Positions 25,983 through 34,714 of a stretch of DNA of 64,000 nucleotides are shown here, piece by piece (position 1 is the first letter of the stretch; every line of letters starts with the position of its first letter). A program made the position numbers and the translations under genes. The stretch is taken from the NCBI GenBank assembly GCA_965284645.1, contig OZ260106.1, positions 2,790,001 to 2,854,000 on the forward strand. The letters are read 5' to 3'. Under the pieces are notes generated by a model that was given only the letters and a program-made list of their open reading frames with translations, was not told the DNA's origin and made no database searches. Origin of the DNA: JAIBAJ01 sp965284645. GTDB taxonomy: Bacteria; Bacteroidota; Bacteroidia; JAIBAJ01.

Positions 25983-28900
25983 ATGCAATCCCGAATTATT
26001 GCCTGTTTAACCGCTCTTTTTTTTCTAAATACATCCTTACAAGCCCAAACTATTTACCATGATGGTTCTGATTATACGGAATTAGAGGTGCAGTTTGGAC
26101 AAGTTGTTTTTAGACAAGTTGAGACAAACCAAGGTATAGCCTCCATTCCTTCTTTGGAAAATACAGTTCCTCTATTAAAAAAAGGTGCACCTCAATTGCT
26201 TTCGCGAGCCGTTTCTTTGGCCATCCCTAACAAGGCTGTGGCTTCCATAGAAATTATTTCGGTTGAAAGTCAATCCTATGCCAATTTTAATATCGCACCT
26301 TCAAAAGGCAATTTGAAAAGAAACCAATCTCCAGCCACTGTTCCTTATTATTATGGACCAATTTACCAACAGAATGCGCTTTTCCCAGCACAACCTGCCG
26401 AAATCAGCCATACCTATAACATGAGGTCTGTAGATGGTACTTGCCTAAAGTTCTATCCCCTTCAATACAATCCGGTTACCAAAGAATTGGTTCAATATTC
26501 TTCCATACGTGTTAAAGTAACCTATGCTTATCCAAACGGTCAGGATTTTCGTAAACCTGCTCTGTCCAAAAGCTTTTCTTCCGTTATGTCTCGTCATTTC
26601 AGCAATTTCGGACAAGCGAAATACAATACGGTAGCACATGGTGAAAACATGGTAATTATAGCGCCTTCCAACTATTTCGAGACCTTAGCTCCGTTTATTT
26701 TATGGAAACAACAAATCGGTTATCAAGTAAAGTTAACGGATTATGCTACCCTTGGAAACGAAGAAGCCCTAGACCAATATATTGAAAACGAATACCTTAA
26801 TAATAATGTAGGCTATGTGCTTTTGGTGGGAGATCATGAACAAATCCCTGCCTACAATACTAATTATGGCTACAGTGATAATTACTATGCCATGATCCAA
26901 GGAGATGACTGGTATCCAGAATTGTTTATGGGACGTTTTTCAGCTGAAAATACTACCCAGTTAAATACAATGGTGCAACGGGTTATCCGCTACGAGAAAT
27001 TCCCACAAGACAATGGGAACTGGTATAGTGAAGCGGCTTGTATTGGCTCAAGTGAAGGACCAGGCGATGACAACGAAATTGATTTTGAACATGAAAGAGT
27101 GATTGCAGGGAAAATGACTGGCTATACTTATACACACGCCTACGAACTATATGATGGTAGCCAAGGTGGAAATGATGCCGCTGGAAACCCAACCCCTGCC
27201 GATTTAGGAAATGTCCTTGAAAGTGGTGTGTCGTTTGTAAATTACACTGGACATGGAAGCGAATATTCCATTGTTACTACGGAGTTTAGCAGCAATGAAG
27301 TGAATCTCTTAAATAATAAAGATAAATACCCGGTTTTTGTTTCGGTGGGATGTGTTAATGGAAATTTTACCGGAATGACCTGCTTTGCCGAAGAATGGAT
27401 TCGTGCTACCGACGACAATGGAAATCCAGCAGGTGCTATCGATGCCATGATGGCCACCATCAATCAAAGCTGGAACCCACCCATGAGTGCCCAAGATGAA
27501 ATGGTTGATATCCTTACTGAGCAATATGCCGGATTCAATCCAAAGAATTTCGGATGTATTGCCAACAATGGTTTAATGAAAATGAATGACGATTACGGCG
27601 ATGCAGGAAGTGAAATGACCGCTACTTGGGTGATTTTTGGTGACCCTACTACAATGGTGCGCACAGCAGTTCCGTCGCCTTTAATCCTTTCCCATGTGCC
27701 AACTTCGCCCATCGGTACTTCCTCTTTAACCGTAAGCGGAAATGTGGAAGGAGCCGTGGTTTCGGTGACTCAAAATGGAGTAGTGCTGGCAACCGGAACC
27801 ATTTCAGGTGGTTCAGCTGTTTTGAATTTCAATCCTTTATCCTCCTTGGATAGCCTTGAAGTAATTGGTTTTTCATTTAATACCAAACCTTATTTGGGCG
27901 GTGTAACCATTGTTCCGAATTCAGGTCCTTTTGTAGGTAACCACAATTGGAATTTAGCAGATTTGAATGGAAATGGACAGCAAACCGCAAGTTACAATGA
28001 TACCTTAAGGGTTTTATTCAATTTGGAAAATGTTGGTAATGGTCCTTCCAATAATGTGGTGGGCACCCTTACTACAACCGATCCCTATATTACCATCCTT
28101 GACAATACAGCCAATTTCGGTGATATGGTAGCCGGAAATTACAGCGGATTGATTGATGCTTTTGGTATCAAGGTAGCCACCTATGTCCCCAATAACCACC
28201 AAGCTTCTTTAAACGTATCCTTGTTAGATGATGCCGGAAATACTTGGAATTTCACGGTTCAGCTAACCATCTTGGCTCCGGTTCTGCAGGTAAGCGATAA
28301 TTACTTTACCGAAACCTCTGGCCAAATCAATCAAAGCCTCGAAAGTGGCGAGAATGCTGATGTAGTATTGGTGTTGAATAACCTAGGAGGCGCTTCTTCT
28401 CCTGATATTTTTGGAACACTTTCTACTTCCAGTAGTTTTGTACATATTGTAAACCCAAATGTATCCGGAAATCCAATTTCTGTTGGCAATGACGATATGT
28501 ACACTTTTCAAATTGAGGTGGATGCCGATGCTCCTGTAAACAGCTATGCCTACTTCACCTACACCGCTGCTGGCGGACCTTATGGCGATACTTTCCAATT
28601 CTCGATTCCGGTAAACCAAATTTTGGAAACCTTCGAAACTCAAGATTTCTCCAAGTTCGATTGGTCCTTCTCCGGCACTGAACCTTGGATTACAACATCT
28701 TACCAACCTTATGAAGGAAATACCTGTTCCAAATCTGGAGCTATTACCGATAGCCAAACTTCTATCTTACAATTAACCATAGATGTTGCAAACCAAGACA
28801 GTATTGCCTTTTTCTTCCGCACTAGCTGCGAACTGGATTGGGATTTCTTGAAATTTTTCATCAATGATGCTCAACAAAACCAATGGACAGGTGAAACCCC

Positions 28901-29312
28901 TTGGAACCGCGTAGTCTACAGTGTAAACCCAGGAGAAAATACATTTAAATGGACCTACGAAAAGGACGAATACTATTCCGATTTGGAAGATGCCGTTTAC
29001 CTTGATAATATTCGTTTACCTCTAGAAGTAAAAGAAGATACAACCTCTAGCATAGCTGAAAACAAGTCTTTCGTAGGTATGGTTTTGTCCCCAAATCCAG
29101 CCAGCCAAAACGTTTCCATACAATGGAATGGTTTCAATACAACCGAAACCTTGGTTCGCTTGGTAAACAGCTTTGGTCAGGTGATCGCGATTAAAGAAGC
29201 CAGCAACCTAGATAAAGTAAGCTTCCACGTTCAAGGCTTGGCAAAAGGACTTTATCAGGTGGAAGTGTTAGACTCAAAAAACCGAATCACCCAAAAATTG
29301 ATTATTGAATAA
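25983..29312 (+). CDS. Gingipain-type C25 cysteine peptidase with T9SS sorting domain
   Basis: 1109 residues, exported. Signal peptide MQSRIIACLTALFFLNTSLQAQ; a propeptide-like region to about 215; a C25 caspase-like catalytic domain about 220-570 with catalytic His424 in NYTGHGSE and Cys457 in VSVGCVNGNF. Next come an Ig-like domain and CARDB-like beta domains (LFNLENVGNGPSNNVVGTL), then a carbohydrate-binding-like segment. The end is a type IX sorting domain (VLSPNPASQNVSIQWNG... KGLYQVEVLDSKNRITQKLI). In Porphyromonas related peptidases also process other T9SS cargo; whether this one does is unknown. The M28 peptidase gene follows at once. Confidence 0.92.
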   Translation: MQSRIIACLTALFFLNTSLQAQTIYHDGSDYTELEVQFGQVVFRQVETNQGIASIPSLENTVPLLKKGAPQLLSRAVSLAIPNKAVASIEIISVESQSYANFNIAPSKGNLKRNQSPATVPYYYGPIYQQNALFPAQPAEISHTYNMRSVDGTCLKFYPLQYNPVTKELVQYSSIRVKVTYAYPNGQDFRKPALSKSFSSVMSRHFSNFGQAKYNTVAHGENMVIIAPSNYFETLAPFILWKQQIGYQVKLTDYATLGNEEALDQYIENEYLNNNVGYVLLVGDHEQIPAYNTNYGYSDNYYAMIQGDDWYPELFMGRFSAENTTQLNTMVQRVIRYEKFPQDNGNWYSEAACIGSSEGPGDDNEIDFEHERVIAGKMTGYTYTHAYELYDGSQGGNDAAGNPTPADLGNVLESGVSFVNYTGHGSEYSIVTTEFSSNEVNLLNNKDKYPVFVSVGCVNGNFTGMTCFAEEWIRATDDNGNPAGAIDAMMATINQSWNPPMSAQDEMVDILTEQYAGFNPKNFGCIANNGLMKMNDDYGDAGSEMTATWVIFGDPTTMVRTAVPSPLILSHVPTSPIGTSSLTVSGNVEGAVVSVTQNGVVLATGTISGGSAVLNFNPLSSLDSLEVIGFSFNTKPYLGGVTIVPNSGPFVGNHNWNLADLNGNGQQTASYNDTLRVLFNLENVGNGPSNNVVGTLTTTDPYITILDNTANFGDMVAGNYSGLIDAFGIKVATYVPNNHQASLNVSLLDDAGNTWNFTVQLTILAPVLQVSDNYFTETSGQINQSLESGENADVVLVLNNLGGASSPDIFGTLSTSSSFVHIVNPNVSGNPISVGNDDMYTFQIEVDADAPVNSYAYFTYTAAGGPYGDTFQFSIPVNQILETFETQDFSKFDWSFSGTEPWITTSYQPYEGNTCSKSGAITDSQTSILQLTIDVANQDSIAFFFRTSCELDWDFLKFFINDAQQNQWTGETPWNRVVYSVNPGENTFKWTYEKDEYYSDLEDAVYLDNIRLPLEVKEDTTSSIAENKSFVGMVLSPNPASQNVSIQWNGFNTTETLVRLVNSFGQVIAIKEASNLDKVSFHVQGLAKGLYQVEVLDSKNRITQKLIIE

Positions 29313-29313
29313 C

Positions 29314-30699
29314 GTGAATAATGTATGCAACAAAGGCTGGATTCTTATAGGATTCAGCCTTTTCTTTTGTTTAGGCAGCCAAGCCCAAAATAATGATTCC
29401 TTGATGGTGGCCAGGTTTTTTGAGCTGGAGCAGTCAAAAGGACTTTGTTACAGCGAACTTCGCGACCTATGTAAAAAGGTAGGGCATCGCCTCAGTGGTT
29501 CCCCTCAGGCAGAAAAAGCAGTGGATTGGACCGAAACCGAAATGAAGAAAATGGGACCTGATAAGGTGATCAAACAAGCTTGCATGGTTCCGCATTGGGA
29601 AAGAGGTCGTCCAGAGGTTTGTGTCATAAAATCCAATCCCGAACCAATTTATTTAGATGTACTTGCCTTGGGAGGTTCCGTTGAAACCGGTGCCTCTGGA
29701 ATTGAAGCTGAAGTGGTTATGGTGAAGGATTATGAGGAATTGAAAGCCTTGGGCAAAACCAACATTCAAGGCAAAATCGTGTTTTTTACCGTGGTAATGG
29801 ATTCAACCCTCGACAATGCTTTTAATGCCTACAGTAAAGCCGTCACCTACCGTTGGAAAGGTCCATCCGAAGCTGCTCGCTATGGCGCCCTTGCTTCCGT
29901 TGTGCGCAGTATGTGTACCCGAACCGACGATTATCCGCATACCGGTACCATGCGCTACAACGATAGTCTGCCCAAAATTCCTTGCTTTGCCATTAGCACC
30001 CTGGATGCCCAAACCTTGCAAAGGCACCTCGCCTCAAAACCTTCCGATAAGCTTTATTTACAATCTTCCTGCAAATTTTTCCCCGATGCTCCTTCCTTTA
30101 ATGTCGTGGCTGAATTGACCGGTTCCGAATTCCCGAACGAAATCATAACCCTCGGCGGACATTTAGACAGTTGGGATGTAGGTGAAGGCGCCCACGACGA
30201 TGGAGCAGGGGTGGTGCAATGCATGGAATTGCTGCACTTGTTTAAAACCATGAAAATTAAGCCAAAACGAACTATTCGGGTGGTAGCCTTTATGAACGAG
30301 GAAAACGGTGGAAGAGGAGGGAAGGAGTATGTGGCTTTTGGCCAAGCAAACGAGAAGCATATAGCTGCCTTAGAAAGTGATGAAGGCGCAGGTGCACCTA
30401 TGGGTTTTGGCATTTCCGGTGCGAGCGAGCAATTTTATGGAAAGGTAAAAAAATGGGAATCCTATTTCAAACCGTTTGGACTCTATCAATGGCCTCACGA
30501 AGGTGGCGGAGCCGATATTGAACACTTGGTGGAGCAAAAGAAATGCCTTTCTATCGGATTTATTCCCGATCCCAGCAAATACTTTCATTACCACCATTCC
30601 CGGGCTGATGTATTTGAGAATGTGAACGAAGCCGATTTAAAGAACGGGGCAGCCTCCATTGCTGCCTTTGTATGGCTGCTTTCAGAGTACGGCTTGTAA
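29314..30699 (+). CDS. Secreted M28-family zinc peptidase
   Basis: 461 residues from the GTG at 29314. A TTG at 29305 is in frame but would overlap the previous stop by 8 bp. Signal peptide GWILIGFSLFFCLGSQAQ, then a PA-like insert (VVMVKDYEELKALGKTNIQGKIVFF) and the M28 catalytic core: zinc ligands in GGHLDSWDVGEGAHDDGAG, catalytic Glu pair in FMNEENGGRGGKEY, further ligands in LESDEGAG and KYFHYHHSRADV. It resembles carboxypeptidase Q/aminopeptidase S types. It has no sorting domain, so it is expected in the periplasm. Together with the C25 gene it forms a peptide-degradation pair. Confidence 0.88.
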   Translation: MNNVCNKGWILIGFSLFFCLGSQAQNNDSLMVARFFELEQSKGLCYSELRDLCKKVGHRLSGSPQAEKAVDWTETEMKKMGPDKVIKQACMVPHWERGRPEVCVIKSNPEPIYLDVLALGGSVETGASGIEAEVVMVKDYEELKALGKTNIQGKIVFFTVVMDSTLDNAFNAYSKAVTYRWKGPSEAARYGALASVVRSMCTRTDDYPHTGTMRYNDSLPKIPCFAISTLDAQTLQRHLASKPSDKLYLQSSCKFFPDAPSFNVVAELTGSEFPNEIITLGGHLDSWDVGEGAHDDGAGVVQCMELLHLFKTMKIKPKRTIRVVAFMNEENGGRGGKEYVAFGQANEKHIAALESDEGAGAPMGFGISGASEQFYGKVKKWESYFKPFGLYQWPHEGGGADIEHLVEQKKCLSIGFIPDPSKYFHYHHSRADVFENVNEADLKNGAASIAAFVWLLSEYGL

Positions 30700-30743
30700 A
30701 TCAAGTAGTAAACCAAACAATTTTGATTTTTTTCCGCCGATAA

Positions 30744-30774
30744 TTTGGATTTTTTGATATTAGCTATACCTTTG
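30744..30774 (+). promoter_or_regulatory. Bacteroidota promoter, -33 TTTG and -7 TACCTTTG
   Basis: The best complete promoter in the window: TTTG at 30744-30747, 19-base spacer, TACCTTTG at 30767-30774. The downstream gene starts with GTG at 30798, leader about 20 bases. Confidence 0.7.
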
Positions 30775-30797
30775 TTCCCCTCTGTAAATTCGAAAAA

Positions 30798-31439
30798 GTG
30801 AAAAAACTACTACTAGGCTCCTTTTTATTTCTTGCCCTTACTGTTCAAGTAAAAGCCCAAGGGAATACCAGCGGAAACGTTGGAGTAGGCACCACCACCC
30901 CGCAAATTGATGCCGTTTTAGAAGTAACAGCTACCGATCGTGGTATGTTAATTCCTCGTTTAGGAACAGCTGCCATCAATTCAATTTTCACAACATTTGG
31001 TCAATGCAACCCCGGTTTATTGGTTTATAATACCGACGAGAGCCAGTTTTGGTATAACAGTTCAACTTCTTTAAGTGCTCCTCCTGTTTGGGTTCAATTT
31101 CCTACTCGTATTTGTCCAACCAATTTTGTACCAGTTAATGAGTCGTATTGCATCCTCAACAACGAGCAAACGGCCGATACTTGGTTTATGGCTGTAACCA
31201 ATTGCGGTAATTTTGGTGCCAATGGCGTACCGGCTCACCTGTGCACTTGGGCTGAGTGGTACAATGCCTGCCCCAATGCTGGAACCTTATTAATAAGCAA
31301 CATGACAGGCAACAACGAATGGGTCGACGACGCTACCGGACCAAACGAGGCCAAAGTAGTAGGAGGCACCAACTGCAGCAGTTCAGGCGAGGCCGCGGTG
31401 AATACCCAAAACACCTACCGTTGCTGCTTCAGACGTTAA
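30798..31439 (+). CDS. Secreted cysteine-rich hypothetical protein
   Basis: 213 residues from a GTG start. Signal peptide (MKKLLLGSFLFLALTVQVKAQ), then NVGVGTTTPQIDAVLEVTATDRGMLIPRL, the segment typical of long Bacteroidota tail-fibre-like surface proteins. The C-terminal half has nine or so cysteines (RICPTNF, SYCILNN, NCGNFG, HLCTWAEWYNACP, TNCSSSG, YRCCFRR) and reads like a small C-lectin or formylglycine-enzyme-like fold held by disulfides. There is no sorting domain. It is monocistronic, with complete promoter and terminator, so probably a discrete surface or secreted product. Function unknown. Confidence 0.75.
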   Translation: MKKLLLGSFLFLALTVQVKAQGNTSGNVGVGTTTPQIDAVLEVTATDRGMLIPRLGTAAINSIFTTFGQCNPGLLVYNTDESQFWYNSSTSLSAPPVWVQFPTRICPTNFVPVNESYCILNNEQTADTWFMAVTNCGNFGANGVPAHLCTWAEWYNACPNAGTLLISNMTGNNEWVDDATGPNEAKVVGGTNCSSSGEAAVNTQNTYRCCFRR

Positions 31440-31459
31440 ATCTATAGCAAAACTTACCG

Positions 31460-31494
31460 AAGCCGAATTTGATACCTCAAGTTCGGCTTTTTTA
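31460..31494 (+). terminator. Rho-independent terminator
   Basis: Stem AAGCCGAA/TTCGGCTT with 14-base loop and following T run, 20 bp after the cysteine-rich protein gene. Confidence 0.8.
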
Positions 31495-31557
31495 TTTCCA
31501 CTTGGTTTCCAATCCTTCACCAGCCAAGCCTAGGTTTTCTTTTAGGAATAAAAATGT

Positions 31558-31700
31558 GGCGGGCCCTTTTCGCCCAAAACCATTAGCACTTTATATTAGC
31601 TGAACTGCCAGGCGAAAAGGCCGGGCTATTCGCTGCAAATCCTCGCGCCTTTCGCTTACGCTCAGGCCGCTGTGGGTTTTCCGCTGCTATCCCTGCCCGG
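31558..31700 (+). repeat. Intergenic repeat family A, copy 4
   Basis: Begins GGCGGGCCC. Stem 1 is CCTTTTCGCC/GGCGAAAAGG, perfect over 10 bp and unlike the stems of the other copies. Core: CGGGCTATTCGCTGCAAATC, tip GCGCCT...AGGCCGC (six pairs with one bulge), then GTGGGTTTTCCGCTGCTATC and CCTGCCCGG. It opens the left border of the accessory island together with B copy 6. Confidence 0.85.
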
Positions 31701-31735
31701 AAACAGCGTGCGGATACTTGGGTTTTAGTGGTTTA

Positions 31736-31895
31736 AACCCAGATTTTGCATTAGAAATCCATAAACGATTAACCCGTTGTAAATCAATTTGTATGGCCCA
31801 ATTGATAAAAACTGCTATCCCGAAATTTCTTTGGGAGGGTAAACCCAACTAAATCAAGTAGTTCGGATTAATAATTCCTCCTATTGATTTGGGTT
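31736..31895 (+). repeat. Intergenic repeat family B, copy 6
   Basis: Full forward copy: left end AACCCAGATTTTGCATTAG, dyad GTTGTAAATCAATTTG / CAATTGATAAAAACTG, small hairpin CCCGAAATTTCTTTGGGAGG, then AACCCAACTAAATCAAGTAG and right end GATTTGGGTT. It starts 35 bp after A copy 4. From 31896 to 32178 the sequence is AT-rich and I see no gene or signal in it. Confidence 0.8.
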
Positions 31896-32178
31896 AAATG
31901 GAGAGATGATGAAAGTGGTTATATAACTGTTTTGTGGAAGAAAGAAGAAGGAAATAGGAGATGATAAACTTATTTTGGAGTTCCAAATAGCTCACCTAAA
32001 TATACCTATTGGGGTATAAAGAAATGGTATTTTATTTTTTCTTTGGGAAGTATTTGGAAATTACCTACTCCTATTTTTGAAGGCAGATTTGGTAAAAAGA
32101 AATTTAATGGCAACTAGATGTAATTTAGAGGTCATTGAAAGACGACTCACATAAATCACAATTAATGACATAGAATTA

Positions 32179-32748
32179 ATGCAAGACTTTATTGACCAAG
32201 CAAATAAAAATGGTGTAACACTTCTCGACAAAGGAAGGTGTCAATTTTGTGGTGCAGACTATCAAAAGGGCATTTTTGAATGTATGGACAATTATAACCA
32301 TGGACTTCAATTTTTGGACTTTGTTAATCCAGAACATCAAATTTCAAGGTTTTTAAGCGTAGATGCTCATGCTTTACAACACCCAGAAATTCACGGACGG
32401 TGGAGCAATCATTTTCATTTAACAAGACTGAACATAATTCTTGACAAAAACCAAACTTGGGACTACAAAAAATCACCAATACTCAGTGACTATTTGAACG
32501 CATACAAACTAAATAGACCGAATGAGTTTCTTTCCATCCCGAAACCATTAGAAAGAGGAAAAATAACAGCAAAAGAGTTGATTAAGGCGACATCAGCAGA
32601 CGAATGTGTTGCACTAATAAAAAACTGGGCGGACGAAGTATATCATTCATGGAGTTCAAGTTATTCAATAGTTTCTCAAATTGCAGACGGTTTTTTAGAC
32701 AACATTTACAATGGAAAAACACATGACAGTAAAACAACGAACCGCTAA
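32179..32748 (+). CDS. DUF5946-like protein
   Basis: 189 residues, cytoplasmic. An N-terminal CQFCGAD zinc-finger-like CxxC with a further Cys in FECMDNYNH, then the characteristic LSVDAHALQHPEIHGRWSNHFHLTRLNIIL stretch rich in His, and a C-terminal WADEVYHSWSSSYSIV segment. I link it to DUF5946 from the VDxxAxQHP pattern, from memory only. The function of that family is unknown. It is the first gene of the accessory island and has no close partner on its strand. Confidence 0.6.
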   Translation: MQDFIDQANKNGVTLLDKGRCQFCGADYQKGIFECMDNYNHGLQFLDFVNPEHQISRFLSVDAHALQHPEIHGRWSNHFHLTRLNIILDKNQTWDYKKSPILSDYLNAYKLNRPNEFLSIPKPLERGKITAKELIKATSADECVALIKNWADEVYHSWSSSYSIVSQIADGFLDNIYNGKTHDSKTTNR

Positions 32749-32879
32749 CAAAGGGCAAGCTCAGAGTACGTCACAAACTGCAGGAAACGAACATAAAAAC
32801 TGAAGACAACATTCAATCCCTTCAAAAACAAAAAGACCATCAAATCTTTAAAAGCAAAAAATAGCTACCAAGGAATATT

Positions 32880-33269
32880 CTATTTGCTTTTCAATTTTTG
32901 TTTATTTAATTTATAATCGACACCCCACTTTGCCATAGTTTGTATAACTGGCGACAAAGTAAGACCAAACTCCGTTAGGTTATATTCTACTTTGGGTGGT
33001 ATTTCTGCATAAATTTTTCTACTAATAATTCCATCATCTTCTAATTCTCTTAACTGTTGTGTAAGCATAGATTGAGTGATGCCCACTACACTGCGTTTCA
33101 ATTCACCAAACCTTGCAGGGGCTGTATGGTAGATTGCGTTGATAAGAATAGGCTTCCATTTTCCACCTAAAACCTTCATCGTTGCAGTTACTGGACAATT
33201 ATTCTCATCAAAAATAAAAGTTTTTTTAGTTTCAATTAACTGATTATCAATATTAGTATTTTTATTCAT
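32880..33269 (-). CDS. HxlR-family winged-helix transcriptional regulator
   Basis: 129 residues. The HxlR core is clear: CPVTATMKVLGGKWKPILINAIYHTAPARFGELKRSVVGITQSMLTQQLRELEDDGIISRKIYAEIPPKVEYNLTEFG. The Cys in the CPV motif is present, which in some HxlR proteins senses aldehydes or electrophiles. It diverges from the YciI gene with 94 bp between starts, so it most likely controls that gene and itself. Inferred ligand: none identifiable. Confidence 0.92.
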   Translation of the reverse strand: MNKNTNIDNQLIETKKTFIFDENNCPVTATMKVLGGKWKPILINAIYHTAPARFGELKRSVVGITQSMLTQQLRELEDDGIISRKIYAEIPPKVEYNLTEFGLTLSPVIQTMAKWGVDYKLNKQKLKSK

Positions 33270-33363
33270 ACTTACTTTGCTTTAATGTCCTACTTGTTGA
33301 ATTTAAAATAACATTGTTTTTTTGCACTACAAATATAAATAGAACAACTTAAAAACAAACAAA

Positions 33364-33705
33364 ATGGAAAAATTCATTCTTATTTTTAGAGGTGGTAATA
33401 CGCATATTTCCACTGCTAATTCACAAGCCGCAATGGACATAATTAAAACTTGGGACAATTGGATGCAAGGACTTGCCGAAAAAGGAATTCTTGCTGGAGG
33501 CGATGCTCTGCAAGTATCAGGCAAGAATGTGAAAAGTTCAAAAAAAGTAGTTTCAGATGGTCCATATGCTGACGGAAATGAAATGGTTGGTGGCTACTTA
33601 ATAGTAAATGCAAAAAACATTGAAGCAGCTGTTGAAATTTCAAAAGGTTGTCCGATTTTAAGTGAAGAAGGAAGCGTTGAAGTTCGCCCAATTCAATTAA
33701 GATAA
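33364..33705 (+). CDS. YciI-family protein
   Basis: 113 residues, a ferredoxin-like alpha/beta barrel dimer. The family markers are the N-terminal MEKFILIFRGG, the WDNWMQGLAEKGILAGGDAL helix-turn, the DGPYADGNEMVGGYLIVNA motif (the DGPF-type segment) and a final GSVEVRPIQ. Members are small cytosolic proteins, some linked to degradation of substituted aromatics. Divergent from the HxlR gene, with which it makes a regulator-effector pair. A strong terminator follows. Confidence 0.88.
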   Translation: MEKFILIFRGGNTHISTANSQAAMDIIKTWDNWMQGLAEKGILAGGDALQVSGKNVKSSKKVVSDGPYADGNEMVGGYLIVNAKNIEAAVEISKGCPILSEEGSVEVRPIQLR

Positions 33706-33758
33706 ATACAAAGTATGGAGTATTCTTCAGCGTATTAAGACATCAACAAAACTATTGA

Positions 33759-33801
33759 CCATCTTTTTCGCAATAAAGCGAGAAAGATGGTAGTTTTTTT
33801 T
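33759..33801 (+). terminator. Rho-independent terminator
   Basis: Thirteen-base stem CCATCTTTTTCGC (33759-33771) pairing with GCGAGAAAGATGG (33778-33790), one mismatch-type pair, loop AATAAA, then a T run. It ends the YciI transcript. The remaining part of the gap to 34105 holds the AbiE operator and little else. Confidence 0.8.
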
Positions 33802-33999
33802 ACACCAATTCAAAAAAGCAATCTTGGCAAGCTAATAACAAGCCAACGCTTCAAGACAATTCCAAACCTTGGACAATTTGACCTAAAATACTAAACGTTA
33901 GCACCTAGCATAGACTCCGGTTTGGGCGATTTGTACATTTGAGTTGTCACAAATTTCCACAAGAAAGGTGAAAGATGGTTGTTGAAAATAGTTTCTCTT

Positions 34000-34087
34000 T
34001 TTGCGACAGGATGTTGTAAGAAGAGCACTATTATTGTTACAGTCAAACAGAATATTTGTCGCAAATATTTACTAATTTTGCGACAAA
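34000..34087 (+). promoter_or_regulatory. Putative AbiEi operator: perfect inverted repeat over the promoter
   Basis: TTTGTCGCAAA (34055-34065) and its exact reverse complement TTTGCGACAAA (34077-34087) are separated by 11 bases, that is two helical turns centre to centre. A third half-site, TTTGCGACA, lies at 34000-34008. A -7 box TAATTTTG (34073-34080) overlaps the right arm. AbiEi antitoxins are known to repress their own operon by binding paired inverted repeats, so this is the expected position for such an operator. Confidence 0.7.
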
Positions 34088-34105
34088 ATTTAAAAAGTCA
34101 TAACC

Positions 34106-34714
34106 TTGCAAAGTATTGAAAAGCAAATAGAAAAGGTCATTAAAAGCAAACCAAGAGGTTCATTGGTGTTACCTGCTGATTTTTTGCTCTATGGAACATC
34201 AAAGGCTGTTCAAAAATCATTAGAACGCTTGGAAGAAAAGCAAGTGATTGTTCGAGTAGCGCATGGTATTTATGTACGTCCAAAAATAAGTAAGCTAATT
34301 GGGCCACTTACCCCCTCAGCGGAAGAAGTTGCGGAGGCTATTGCCAAGCGAGACAGGATACGCACTGTACCTACAGGTAGTTATGCTTTGAATGCATTAG
34401 GGTTGAGTACTCAAGTGCCGATGAATATTGTGCTACTTACTGATGGTTCACCTCGAGAAATAAAAGTAGGCAAACGAACCATAAAATTTAAGAAAACCAC
34501 ACCTAAAAACCTGTTGGCAAAAGGCAAAATAAGTCGCTTGGTAATTCAAGCCCTTAAAGAGATAGGCAATGGGAAAGTAACAGAAGATGAAGAAATAAAA
34601 ATATTGGATATACTTAAAAAGGAAAACGAAAAAAAACTAAAAAACGACATTGCTCTTACACCTGTGTGGATTCAAAAAATAATGAATAAAGCATTGATCA
34701 TTGGCAAAGATTGA
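34106..34714 (+). CDS. AbiEi-type antitoxin/repressor (DUF6088-like)
   Basis: 202 residues from the TTG at 34106, 18 bases after the operator; no ATG fits. The N-terminal 75 residues form a winged helix (SLVLPADFLLYGTSKAVQKSLERLEEKQVIVRVAHGIYVRP). The rest is the AbiEi-like domain (PSAEEVAEAIAKRDRIRTVPTGSYALNALGLSTQVPMNIVLLTDG, REIKVGKRTIKFKKTTPKNL). It is the antitoxin and autorepressor of a type IV toxin-antitoxin/abortive-infection system. It overlaps the toxin gene by 14 bp. Family membership is well supported; mode of action is taken from studied AbiE systems. Confidence 0.85.
   Translation: MQSIEKQIEKVIKSKPRGSLVLPADFLLYGTSKAVQKSLERLEEKQVIVRVAHGIYVRPKISKLIGPLTPSAEEVAEAIAKRDRIRTVPTGSYALNALGLSTQVPMNIVLLTDGSPREIKVGKRTIKFKKTTPKNLLAKGKISRLVIQALKEIGNGKVTEDEEIKILDILKKENEKKLKNDIALTPVWIQKIMNKALIIGKD

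Noticed and set aside
32742..33900. GCTAAC near 32742 and GTTAGC near 33896 flanking the HxlR-YciI pair, resembling integron cassette ends
   Set aside because: The core-site consensus (RYYYAAC / GTTRRRY) is not met and no integrase or attC fold was found; probably chance.
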